From Prolixibacteraceae bacterium (GTDB taxonomy: Bacteria > Bacteroidota > Bacteroidia > Bacteroidales > Prolixibacteraceae): 55,161 bases of DNA. Positions 27,001 through 35,006 of this stretch are shown in pieces. The notes under the pieces were generated by a model. The model did no database searches and was not told the origin of the DNA. It saw only the letters and a list, made by a program, of their open reading frames with translations. Every line of letters starts with the position of its first letter. Position 1 is the stretch's first letter. The stretch is taken from positions 1-55,161 of the forward strand of contig JAIBEZ010000012.1 in assembly GCA_019459485.1 (NCBI GenBank), written 5' to 3'. The translations under genes were made by a program, and so were the position numbers.

Positions 27001-27810
27001 ATGAAATCAAACAAAAATTTATCAAAGAGCCTGAAGGGAGGCCTTTCTTCTGCTATTATCCCGGTATCATTGGTTGCATCAATTTTGGTTTATGCATTTG
27101 TTTTTGGTGATGGATCCCATTTTATTGGAGGAAACAATGCGAACCTGCCAAATCCAGGAGACTACTACGGTATTGTCTATAAAGGTGGTCCTATTGTTCC
27201 TCTTATTATCACTTTGTTGCTAACGGTTTTAGCATATAGTGTTGAACGTTATCTTGCAATCACGAAAGCTTCCGGAAAAGGTAGAGTTGTGAATTTTATG
27301 ACTACTATTAACGAATTCCTCAATGCCGGTAAAATTGATTCAGCAAAAGAAGCTTGTAACGACCAAAAAGGTTCTGTTGCCAATGTAATCTATAGTGGAC
27401 TGGTAAAATACCAGGAAATGGAAAGAGAAAAAGCGCTTCCTAAAGATCAGAAGATTGTATCTATTCAGAAAGAAATCGAAGAAGCCACCTCGCTTGAGTT
27501 GCCAGCATTGGAACAAAACCTGGTTATTTTGTCAACGATAGCTTCTGTCGCTACTTTGATGGGTCTTTTAGGTACTGTAATCGGTATGATTAAGGCATTC
27601 TCTGCTTTGGCAAACGCTGGCGCTCCTGACTCTGTTCAGCTTGCAGCCGGTATTTCTGAGGCTTTGATCAATACTGCATTGGGTATTGGCACTTCTGCAT
27701 TAGCGATTATTTTTTATAATTTCTTCACAACAAAAATTGACAAGTTAACCTATTCAATTGACGAAGCCGGGTATACGATTGTTAACACTTTTGCTTCAAA
27801 AAATCAATAA
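27001..27810 (+). CDS. exbB: ExbB/TolQ/MotA-family proton channel subunit
   Basis: 269 residues. The last two membrane helices carry the family pattern: LVILSTIASVATLMGLLGTV (about 176-195), the GTVIGMIKAF loop and ISEALINTALGIGTSALAII. ExbB forms the pentameric channel around ExbD that uses the proton gradient to energise TonB at the inner membrane. A hydrophobic segment at 20-40 is the first helix. It is the first gene of a seven-gene run, followed at 13 bases by exbD. Confidence 0.92.
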   Translation: MKSNKNLSKSLKGGLSSAIIPVSLVASILVYAFVFGDGSHFIGGNNANLPNPGDYYGIVYKGGPIVPLIITLLLTVLAYSVERYLAITKASGKGRVVNFMTTINEFLNAGKIDSAKEACNDQKGSVANVIYSGLVKYQEMEREKALPKDQKIVSIQKEIEEATSLELPALEQNLVILSTIASVATLMGLLGTVIGMIKAFSALANAGAPDSVQLAAGISEALINTALGIGTSALAIIFYNFFTTKIDKLTYSIDEAGYTIVNTFASKNQ

Positions 27811-27823
27811 GCCAAGATAAAAA

Positions 27824-28429
27824 ATGCCAAAGGTTAAAGTACCAAGAAAAAGCACAGTAGTTGATATGACTGCTATGTGCGATGTGGCTTTTTTATTGCT
27901 TACGTTTTTTATGCTTACATCCAATTTTGTAGCGAAAGAACCAATTGTCGTAGCCGTACCGTCATCTATTTCTGAAATTAAAATCCCGGAAAGAGATATC
28001 GCTACAGTCCTTATTGATAAAGATGGTAAAGTTTTCTTCGGATTGGACACACAGCAAGACCGGAAAGAGTTACTTGATTATGTAGGGCAAGCTTACAGCG
28101 TTAGTTTCTCGGAAAAAGAACTTACTGAATTTAGTAAGATCAGTATGTTCGGAGTCCCGATAGGAAAAATGAAAGCCTTCCTGGCTTTACCAACAGAAGC
28201 CAGAGACAGTAAAGAAGCAGCACTCGGAATACCTGCTGATTCATTAAACAATGAGTTCAGTACATGGATGAAAACAGCCAGAAAAGTAAATCGCAATTTG
28301 CGTCTTGCAATTAAAGCTGACTCACAAACACCTTACAAAGTTGTAAAAAGTGTTATGACAACTCTTCAGGATATCAATGAGAACAGATATAATCTGATCA
28401 CCAGCCTCGAGCAGGTTTCAACTAAATAG
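27824..28429 (+). CDS. exbD: ExbD/TolR-family protein (first copy)
   Basis: 201 residues. After a short basic N-terminus comes VDMTAMCDVAFLLLTFFML, the single membrane helix with the essential aspartate. A periplasmic domain follows, with ending LVTSLEQ-like sequence of this family. With ExbB it converts proton flow into movement of TonB. It is longer than enterobacterial ExbD (about 140). Confidence 0.9.
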   Translation: MPKVKVPRKSTVVDMTAMCDVAFLLLTFFMLTSNFVAKEPIVVAVPSSISEIKIPERDIATVLIDKDGKVFFGLDTQQDRKELLDYVGQAYSVSFSEKELTEFSKISMFGVPIGKMKAFLALPTEARDSKEAALGIPADSLNNEFSTWMKTARKVNRNLRLAIKADSQTPYKVVKSVMTTLQDINENRYNLITSLEQVSTK

Positions 28430-28442
28430 AAAGGAAAGAACT

Positions 28443-29072
28443 ATGGCTGAAATGCAAGTACAAGATAAAGGTAAAAAAGGAGGTAAACCGAAAACGAAGA
28501 AACATGCCACCCGTGTTGACTTAACACCGATGGTTGATCTTGGATTCCTACTGATTACCTTTTTTATGCTTACTACCTCGATGCTTAAACCTCAAACGAT
28601 GGAAATAAGCGTGCCTTCGAAGGATAAAGTAGAGGAAGATGAACAAAATAAAGTGAAAGCTTCACAGGCGATTACCATATTGCTTGGAAAGGAGGGTAAG
28701 CTTTATTATTACTTCGGGGCAACAGAAAATGGCGTTGAACCTGAATTGGTTGAAACTGATTATTCTTCGGAAGGGATTCGGAAAATGTTGGTGAGCAAGA
28801 ATGCTGAAGTAATGAATAACGTGAACCAATTGAAGCTTGATAAGGCAAACAAAAAGGTTAGTGAAGAAGACTACCTGAAAAAATTGTCTGAATATAAATC
28901 AGCAAAGGGTGCTCCGACTATTCTGATCAAAGCATCTGACGAATCGAGTTATAAAAATCTGGTTGACATCCTGGATGAGATGAATATCTGTAATTTAGCC
29001 CGATATGCAATAGTAGATATTACTCCTGAAGACCTCGGTATGATCGATAAAAAGACACCCCCGGCCAAGTAG
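28443..29072 (+). CDS. exbD: ExbD/TolR-family protein (second copy)
   Basis: 209 residues. A lysine-rich N-terminus (about 20 residues) precedes RVDLTPMVDLGFLLITFFML, where the aspartate of the proton path is kept. The periplasmic domain is distinct from the first copy, with an insert around residues 60-110. The two copies probably form a heterodimer inside the ExbB channel; this is inferred from gene pairing. It is 13 bases after the first copy. Confidence 0.9.
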   Translation: MAEMQVQDKGKKGGKPKTKKHATRVDLTPMVDLGFLLITFFMLTTSMLKPQTMEISVPSKDKVEEDEQNKVKASQAITILLGKEGKLYYYFGATENGVEPELVETDYSSEGIRKMLVSKNAEVMNNVNQLKLDKANKKVSEEDYLKKLSEYKSAKGAPTILIKASDESSYKNLVDILDEMNICNLARYAIVDITPEDLGMIDKKTPPAK

Positions 29073-29094
29073 TCACAATTTATAGAAACAGTCT

Positions 29095-29907
29095 ATGTCT
29101 CAAAAAATAAACTTGTTTAACGATGACTGGGTTGATCTTCTTTTTAAGGAGCGTAACCAGAAATACGGAGCTTTCGAACTTCGAAAAGATAGCTCGCGGC
29201 GCCATAAATTGGGTATAATTATCGCCCTCATATTCTTTGCCGCTGTAATTTTTGTACCGATTTTGTACAAGCAAATTATTGAAAAGGGTAAAAAAGAACG
29301 AAATGTTGAGGTAACAACCCTTTCTAACATTGAAATCGAAAAAAAGGTAGAAAAACCTAAAGATATTGTGATAGAAAAGCCTCTTCCGCCTTTAAAATCA
29401 TCGATCAAATTTACTCCTCCTGTTGTTAAACCTGACGATGAAGTTCAGGATGACGAAGTGATTAAAACACAGGAAGAACTTACAAAAACAGAGGTTACTA
29501 TTTCGGTGGCCGATATAAAAGGAACCGATGAAGAAAATGGTGTTGATATTGCTGAACTTAACAACATGATTGTTGAAGAGGACACTACCTCTGAAGCATT
29601 TTTTGTTGTAGAACAAATGCCTGAATTTCCGGGCGGACAACTTGCTTTGCGCAAGTATCTGGCTAATTCAATCAAATATCCGGTAATCGCCCAGGAAAAT
29701 GGTATTCAGGGTAAGGTTTTTATCAACTTCGTGGTTGATAAAGACGGAGGTATTTCAAACGTGAAGGTTTTTCGTGGTGTTGATGCGTCGCTCGACAAGG
29801 AAGCTATGCGCGTAGTAAGAGCAATGCCCAAATGGATACCGGGCCGGCAAGGAGGACAACCTGTTAGGGTAAGCTATACTGTGCCAATAAACTTTGTTTT
29901 GGAATAA
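29095..29907 (+). CDS. tonB: TonB, energy-transducing protein
   Basis: 270 residues. A cytoplasmic N-terminus (FKERNQKYGAFELRKD, common in Bacteroidota TonB) precedes one membrane helix at about 37-57. A Pro/Lys/Glu-rich spacer follows. The C-terminal TonB domain spans about 175-270: EQMPEFPGGQLALRKYL, GIQGKVFINFVVDKDG and PVRVSYTVPINFVL. It carries energy from ExbBD to outer-membrane TonB-dependent receptors. Confidence 0.93.
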   Translation: MSQKINLFNDDWVDLLFKERNQKYGAFELRKDSSRRHKLGIIIALIFFAAVIFVPILYKQIIEKGKKERNVEVTTLSNIEIEKKVEKPKDIVIEKPLPPLKSSIKFTPPVVKPDDEVQDDEVIKTQEELTKTEVTISVADIKGTDEENGVDIAELNNMIVEEDTTSEAFFVVEQMPEFPGGQLALRKYLANSIKYPVIAQENGIQGKVFINFVVDKDGGISNVKVFRGVDASLDKEAMRVVRAMPKWIPGRQGGQPVRVSYTVPINFVLE

Positions 29908-29910
29908 AAG

Positions 29911-30132
29911 ATGAAACTGGGAATCTCTAAAGTATTATATAGTGTAATCATCCTGGTATTGTACCTGGTGTCTGGTATCCTCCTGATTGTCAAAAATTTG
30001 TTTTGGCAGGAGGTGCCAGATACCGGTATGACAATATTTGGTGTTGTAGTTATTGGATATGGCCTTTTCAGGGGATACCGGGCGTACAAGTTATACCAAA
30101 CATCTAAAGAAAATGAGGATGAAGTTGAATAA
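29911..30132 (+). CDS. Small two-helix membrane protein of the tonB operon
   Basis: 73 residues with two hydrophobic stretches (about 8-27 and 37-53), a basic segment FRGYRAYKLYQ and an acidic tail. The gene starts 3 bases after tonB and its end overlaps the start of the PstS-like gene, so it is in the operon. No function is known to me. Confidence 0.7.
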   Translation: MKLGISKVLYSVIILVLYLVSGILLIVKNLFWQEVPDTGMTIFGVVVIGYGLFRGYRAYKLYQTSKENEDEVE

Positions 30133-31066
30133 ACGATATTTATTTTTGATCATTTTCGTTGCAATCTTTATGAATTTTGGTTGCCGCCGCACTAAAAAAG
30201 TGGTTCCTGAATCGATGGTGACCGGAACAACAACTATTGCTGCCGATGACGCATTAATGCCGTTAATGAATGCTGAAATAGATGTATTCCAAAGTATTTA
30301 TAACTATGCCTCAATCGATTGTAAATTTGTTTCTGAATACGATGCCGTCAACCTTTTGCTTCAGGAAAAAATCAGGCTGGCTTTGGTTGCCCGTCCCCTG
30401 AATCAGAAGGAAATTGACTATTTTAAAAGTATAAAAATAGTTCCTGAATCGATTCCGCTGGCGTATGATGCCATAGCGGTGATCGTCCATTCGGGAAATA
30501 ATACAACAGCATTGACGACCTATCAGATTTCCGGTATTTTGTCGGGTGTTCTTGTAAACTGGGAACAGGTAAACGGTTCGGGACTTACCGGAGGCATCAA
30601 ACAGTATTTTGATACCGAATCATCTGGAATTATCCGCTCACTCAACGATTCACTTCACCTGAATGAGAAAATTTCAGGAAATATCAGTTTTGCAGGCAAC
30701 AACCTGAAAGTGACTGAAATGGTCGCTACCGATCCAAATTCGATTGGCTTTATTGGTTATAACTGGCTTAGTGAGAAGGAAAGCATGAAAATATTGGAAA
30801 CCCTGAAAAAGGTGAATTTAATTGCTGTTTCAACTGCCGCTTTTGCTGATAGTACCAACAGTATTAAACCTACGGTTAGCAGTTTGTTTAACCTGAGCTA
30901 TCCGTTAATTCGGAAAGTATATGCTATTTATACCGATCCGTCGGCAAGTCTTGCCCGTGGATTTCTTGCACATTTAACAAGTGAACGTGGTCAGAAAATT
31001 GTTTATCGTATGGGTTTAAAGCCTGAAAGCGATTTTCAACGACTTGTAAATATTAAAAAAGAATAA
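30119..31066 (+). CDS. PstS-like phosphate-binding lipoprotein
   Basis: 315 residues from ATG at 30119; ATG at 30113 is an alternative. A lipoprotein signal ends in MNFGC. The mature part follows the PstS-like fold: TTTIAADDALMPLMNAEI at the start, IRLALVARPLNQKEIDYF, DAIAVIVHSGN, and YPLIRKVYAIYTDP with an ending of the type HLTSERGQKIVYRMG. In Bacteroidota such proteins sit in tonB operons without a PstCAB transporter. I therefore would not assume phosphate import; the ligand is unknown. Confidence 0.8.
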   Translation: MKLNKRYLFLIIFVAIFMNFGCRRTKKVVPESMVTGTTTIAADDALMPLMNAEIDVFQSIYNYASIDCKFVSEYDAVNLLLQEKIRLALVARPLNQKEIDYFKSIKIVPESIPLAYDAIAVIVHSGNNTTALTTYQISGILSGVLVNWEQVNGSGLTGGIKQYFDTESSGIIRSLNDSLHLNEKISGNISFAGNNLKVTEMVATDPNSIGFIGYNWLSEKESMKILETLKKVNLIAVSTAAFADSTNSIKPTVSSLFNLSYPLIRKVYAIYTDPSASLARGFLAHLTSERGQKIVYRMGLKPESDFQRLVNIKKE

Positions 31067-31070
31067 TATA

Positions 31071-32729
31071 ATGAAACTAAAACTGACATTTTTTGTATTC
31101 CTGATTGCTTTTGGGATTAAGATAGTAGGTGCTCAAACAGAATCGGATGGCTTTCTGAAATTAAATCAGAAAGAATACCCTGAAGCAAAACAGATTTTTT
31201 CAGCCTTGTTAAAGACTAATCCGGAAAATGCTGCTGCTCTTTATGGATTGGGCGAATACTATTATTTTACCGGCAAAAATGATTCTGCAAAAATATGTTA
31301 CCAAAAAGGGATTGATGCCAATTCTTCTTACGCTGGTAACCATGCAGGTTTGGGTAAAATCAGCCTGATTTCAGATCCTGCGGAAGCTGAAGTTCACTTT
31401 AAGGATGCGGTTAAGAAATCTAAAAAGGAATCCAGTGCGATTGTTTCCATTGCTAAAGCCTATTATTCACAAACACCCAAAAAGCTTGATGATGCAAAAC
31501 GATACGTTGATCTGGCCCTTGGCGTAGATTCGAAAAATGCTTCGGCTTATTATCTTAAGGGCCTCATTGAACTCGATAAGAACGATCACAGTGCAGCTTC
31601 GATACAATTCGAGCAAGCTATCTATTTCGATCCGAACATGTATGAAACCTATTTTCAAGTGGCAAAAATCATGGTTATGGTTCGTAATTTTCCCCAGGCA
31701 GTTGAGTATATCAATAAAGTTATTGCATTAAACCCCAATTATTGGCCGGCCTATAAAAGATTGGGTGAATTGTACTATGACAATCAAAAATATACTGAAG
31801 CAGTTTCCAGTTTTGCAACTTATTTTAAGAATGTACCTTCTGATAAAGATGTTACTCATTATGCCTATAGTTTGTTCTTCAACAAGCAATATCAACAGGC
31901 CCGTGAATTGATTGATAAATTGGTTCAGCAAAACCCGAATGACTATATATTACTCAGGTTATTGGGTTATATCAGTTACGAGTCCAAAGACCTGGTCAAT
32001 GGTAAAAAATTCATGGATAAGTTCTTTACACTGATACCGGCAGATAAGATTCTGACTGATGATTATTCTTATTACGGTAAAATGTTGAGCGCTTCAGGAA
32101 ATGATTCTCTGGCCATTGAAAACTATCAACTGGCATTGAAAAAAGATTCTTCCCAGTATCAGAATCTGGATGAAATAGCCCGTTCGTACAATAAATTGAA
32201 AAAATACGATGACGGGCTTCAATTCAGTAGCAAATACTTTAAGAAGAAGCCAAATCTATCGCCTGCAGATTATTTCCTTTTAGGAAAAGCTTATTATTCC
32301 ACGGCCAATAGCCTGGAAATGAAAACAGATTCGCTTCAACAGGTTATTGATCCTATAAAACTGAACAGCGATTCATTAAAAAAACTGAGATATTACAATA
32401 TATCCGATTCATTGTTTTCCAAGGTAGAAATATTCTCGCCAAATTCATACCTGGGTACATTCTGGAGGGCAAGGGTTAATTCGGCAATCGATAAGGAAAC
32501 AACACTTGGACTGGCAAAACCATTTTACGAAAAAGCTTTGGAAACATTGATTCTTGATCCGGTAAAATATAAGAAGGAAATCTCTGAGGTATATGCCTAT
32601 CTGGGTTTTTATTACTACGTGAAGGAAGATAAAACGACCTCGGTTGATTACTGGAAAAAACTTCTGGAAATTGATCCTGAAAACCTGAAAGCTCAGGAGG
32701 CAATCAAATCACTTGAAATTAAAAATTAA
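31071..32729 (+). CDS. Tetratricopeptide repeat protein, secreted
   Basis: 552 residues with a signal peptide (1-21, ending VGAQ). At least eight TPR units follow, for example NAAALYGLGEYYYFTGK, ASAYYLKGLIELDKND, NPNYWPAYKRLGELYYDNQK and EVYAYLGFYYYVKED near the end. TPR arrays bind proteins, so this may be a scaffold in the periplasm. It is the last gene of the exbB operon, 4 bases after the PstS-like gene, and is followed by a strong terminator. Confidence 0.88.
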   Translation: MKLKLTFFVFLIAFGIKIVGAQTESDGFLKLNQKEYPEAKQIFSALLKTNPENAAALYGLGEYYYFTGKNDSAKICYQKGIDANSSYAGNHAGLGKISLISDPAEAEVHFKDAVKKSKKESSAIVSIAKAYYSQTPKKLDDAKRYVDLALGVDSKNASAYYLKGLIELDKNDHSAASIQFEQAIYFDPNMYETYFQVAKIMVMVRNFPQAVEYINKVIALNPNYWPAYKRLGELYYDNQKYTEAVSSFATYFKNVPSDKDVTHYAYSLFFNKQYQQARELIDKLVQQNPNDYILLRLLGYISYESKDLVNGKKFMDKFFTLIPADKILTDDYSYYGKMLSASGNDSLAIENYQLALKKDSSQYQNLDEIARSYNKLKKYDDGLQFSSKYFKKKPNLSPADYFLLGKAYYSTANSLEMKTDSLQQVIDPIKLNSDSLKKLRYYNISDSLFSKVEIFSPNSYLGTFWRARVNSAIDKETTLGLAKPFYEKALETLILDPVKYKKEISEVYAYLGFYYYVKEDKTTSVDYWKKLLEIDPENLKAQEAIKSLEIKN

Positions 32730-32778
32730 ACATTATTGGTTTTTGTTTAATTAGTTTTTGTTGTATTTTTAATGGAAT

Positions 32779-32820
32779 AAAACGGTGGATCTCCTTATCC
32801 ATATGGAGATCCACCGTTTT
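32779..32820 (+). terminator. Terminator of the exbB-tonB operon
   Basis: AAAACGGTGGATCTCC pairs with GGAGATCCACCGTTTT (16 bp, perfect), followed by a T-rich run. Confidence 0.85.
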
Positions 32821-32910
32821 ATTTTTATAAATACATAAACTGTTTTTTTTATTCCTGACAGATTTTAGAAACCTTTGGCAATGATATTTTGAGATCAATT
32901 TGAAAAGTTG

Positions 32911-33127
32911 TGAGAAAAATGCCGGTGAAAATTCAGGGAGGTCTGCAAGAGGTTCAAATTAGATATTTATAGAAAAACAAAAAGGTAGGACCTCTGTCCT
33001 ACCTTTTCTCTCTTAAACTAACTAACCTAACTAAACCTAAACTTATGAAAAAAAATGTACCACAAATATAGGCCTGAGAAATGGTAATTAGGTAAAATAA
33101 TTCTTAAATGATGTTAAAGAAATTGTG
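32911..33127. repeat. 217-bp intergenic direct repeat, copy 1
   Basis: It matches 34787-35004. The central 96 bases (32971-33066) differ at one position only. They hold a perfect hairpin GGTAGGAC-CTCT-GTCCTACC (32984-33003), a C/T/A-rich unstructured leader built of CTAA units, and a tiny frame at 33045-33071 encoding MKKNVPQI. Flanks are clearly similar but diverged. On the minus strand the hairpin is followed by a T-run and could be a terminator. On the plus strand the arrangement looks like the leader of a Bacteroidota outer-membrane receptor gene whose body is missing. Confidence 0.8.
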
Positions 33128-33184
33128 ACCAGTTGTTAATGTTTGATAACAGGAATCAAGTTCCTTAGAAGATGGATAACCATT

Positions 33185-33262
33185 TGGCCAAAAGTCTATA
33201 TTGCCTTTGGTATTTCAAGAGCAATTCAACACATTGCGGGTATGAGACAGATTGTCGATTAA
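33185..33262 (+). pseudogene. Remnant of electron-transfer flavoprotein alpha subunit (etfA)
   Basis: The frame reads WPKVYIAFGISRAIQHIAGM and then RQIVD and stop. This matches the FAD-binding region of EtfA, where YIAxGISGAIQHxAGM is strongly conserved. Only about 20 codons are recognisable and nothing upstream resembles EtfA. It is a vestige, not a gene. Confidence 0.6.
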
Positions 33263-33287
33263 TCAGACAGGAAAGATTTAAACTATC

Positions 33288-34310
33288 CTATAAATAACCC
33301 ATTTTATCGACTAAATAGGTCAGAGTCAATGATAGAATAAATGCGATAATTGGTGCAATAGCCCATACTACAAAGAATTTATTAACTGAGGTTTTTCTGA
33401 AAATATTTTTTGCTCCCATGCGGGCAACGCCAATTCCAATAATTGCACCTGCATTCAATTGAATTAATGAGGTTGGTATTCCACGTGCAGAACTAATCAG
33501 CAATAAACTGGCTGTTACAAACGAGATAACAATTGCTTCAAATGGGCCAAATAAGAAAATTCCTTTACCGGTATTCTCCAGGCCCTTACTTCCCAGAAGT
33601 GATGCACCAATGGCAAAGTTTGGAGCCACCACCAAGGTTAACAGAATCAGAATAATTGAAAATCCGTTTCCGTCGAACGGAAGATATAATTCGTGTGACA
33701 GCATTGAAGCAATTGGGCCTACTGCATTTGCAACATTATTGGCCCCAATCGAAAAGGCAACATACAACGACATTATCACAATAATGGTCTTGACAGCAGG
33801 GTGCTGAGATAGTTGACCGTAAGTAAGGTAGCCCTTCTTTCTAATAGGGGTATAAACATATTTGCCGATAAGAAAACATATTGCGAACGACAATAAGGGC
33901 GCTATAAACCAAGTTGGTACAATCTCTACAAAAAGCTTGTGTGTATTCAACTGATTAAAATAAGTAGCTGGTGCAGAAATAGCAAAGACCGTGGTTTGGA
34001 CATTCGATTGCGGAATTCCAAGGATATTGGCAACAAACAGAGTAATTCCGACAGAACCTAATATAATAGTTACCACCACCCAGCTCATTATATCGGGTTG
34101 TATTAAATCTTTTCCCAAGGTTGAAGCTGTGGCTTTCCCTGCGATTATTGCACCTAAGAATACCATAATGCCGAAAAGACCGGGAATCATCGACTTCCGA
34201 ATTACATTGGAACCATAAGCGGCAGAGAATGATGGAGATATACTTGTGCCACCCATATTAATTGCCAGAAAAACTGCCGCTAGAAGCGGAATCAGAACGT
34301 GGTGAAACAT
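33288..34310 (-). CDS. PiT-family phosphate (or sulfate) transporter
   Basis: 340 residues, nearly all in hydrophobic segments. The second PiT signature is clear (AFSIGANNVANAVGPIASM, about residues 184-202). The first, near the N-terminus, is NMGGTSISPSFSAAYGS, which departs from the phosphate-type GANDxANAxGT. PiT proteins import phosphate with protons or sodium, but the CysP branch carries sulfate. The altered first signature makes the substrate uncertain. It stands alone, with a 217-bp repeat copy on each side. Confidence 0.8.
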   Translation of the reverse strand: MFHHVLIPLLAAVFLAINMGGTSISPSFSAAYGSNVIRKSMIPGLFGIMVFLGAIIAGKATASTLGKDLIQPDIMSWVVVTIILGSVGITLFVANILGIPQSNVQTTVFAISAPATYFNQLNTHKLFVEIVPTWFIAPLLSFAICFLIGKYVYTPIRKKGYLTYGQLSQHPAVKTIIVIMSLYVAFSIGANNVANAVGPIASMLSHELYLPFDGNGFSIILILLTLVVAPNFAIGASLLGSKGLENTGKGIFLFGPFEAIVISFVTASLLLISSARGIPTSLIQLNAGAIIGIGVARMGAKNIFRKTSVNKFFVVWAIAPIIAFILSLTLTYLVDKMGYL

Positions 34311-34497
34311 TTAGCCTTTGTTAATGATTGAAGCAAACAATTTCCGTTTATATATACAATCTTACAATACCAATAAAGACGTATTTTTTCTGTTCAATAA
34401 GACGCCATAAATGGCAAAGTTTTTAACTATCTATTGTTTATTTATAAATGACTGCTCGTTTTCTTAGAGGCACTATTTAATAAATTTGGTCTCGAAA

Positions 34498-34761
34498 TCA
34501 TCCTTTTTTGTGGCACGATATCTCCGAAATATCAATCCTGAAACACAATAGTATTCATGCTTCAGACGGCGCGGATTATGTAACGATGGTTTACACGCTC
34601 GAATTCCCTGATCAGAAGAAATGAACTGGAATATCACCCAAAAACTTGAAGTTGGAAATTACTTCGAAGTGCCTGACGTATTTAAAGTGCCTGAAGTAAA
34701 TGGCAGATATATACTATTGTTATTACCCGACAGGTTTCAACGCCAAGCTGTCAGGTGCGAG
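34498..34761 (+). pseudogene. Possible degraded coding sequence
   Basis: One frame reads SILKHNSIHASDGADYVTMV and on to EFPDQKK and stop (TGA 34622-34624). Another frame, with an overlapping ATG at 34621, continues as NWNITQKLEVGNYFEVPDVF for some 45 residues. The two pieces look like one protein broken by a frameshift, but I do not recognise the family. Low confidence. Confidence 0.25.
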
Positions 34762-34786
34762 TAATGGGATTTTTTTTTGAATGTTA

Positions 34787-35004
34787 TGGAGGAAAATGTC
34801 GGTGAAAAATCGGGAAGGTTATCAAGAAGTTAAAATCAGGTATTGGTAGAAAAACAAAAAGGTAGAACCTCTGTCCTACCTTTTCTCTCTTAAACTAACT
34901 AACCTAACTAAACCTAAACTTATGAAAAAAAATGTACCACAAAGGTAAGCCTGGAAATTGATATAAAAGTAAAATAATTCTTAAATGATGTTAAATAAAT
35001 TGTG
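34787..35004. repeat. 217-bp intergenic direct repeat, copy 2
   Basis: Matches 32911-33127. The conserved core is 34848-34943. Its hairpin (34857-34884) has one mismatch in the stem compared with copy 1. The tiny frame at 34922-34948 encodes MKKNVPQR. The copy ends 2 bases before the kup stop codon, so on the minus strand its hairpin and T-run are well placed to terminate kup. Confidence 0.8.
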
Positions 35005-35006
35005 TT

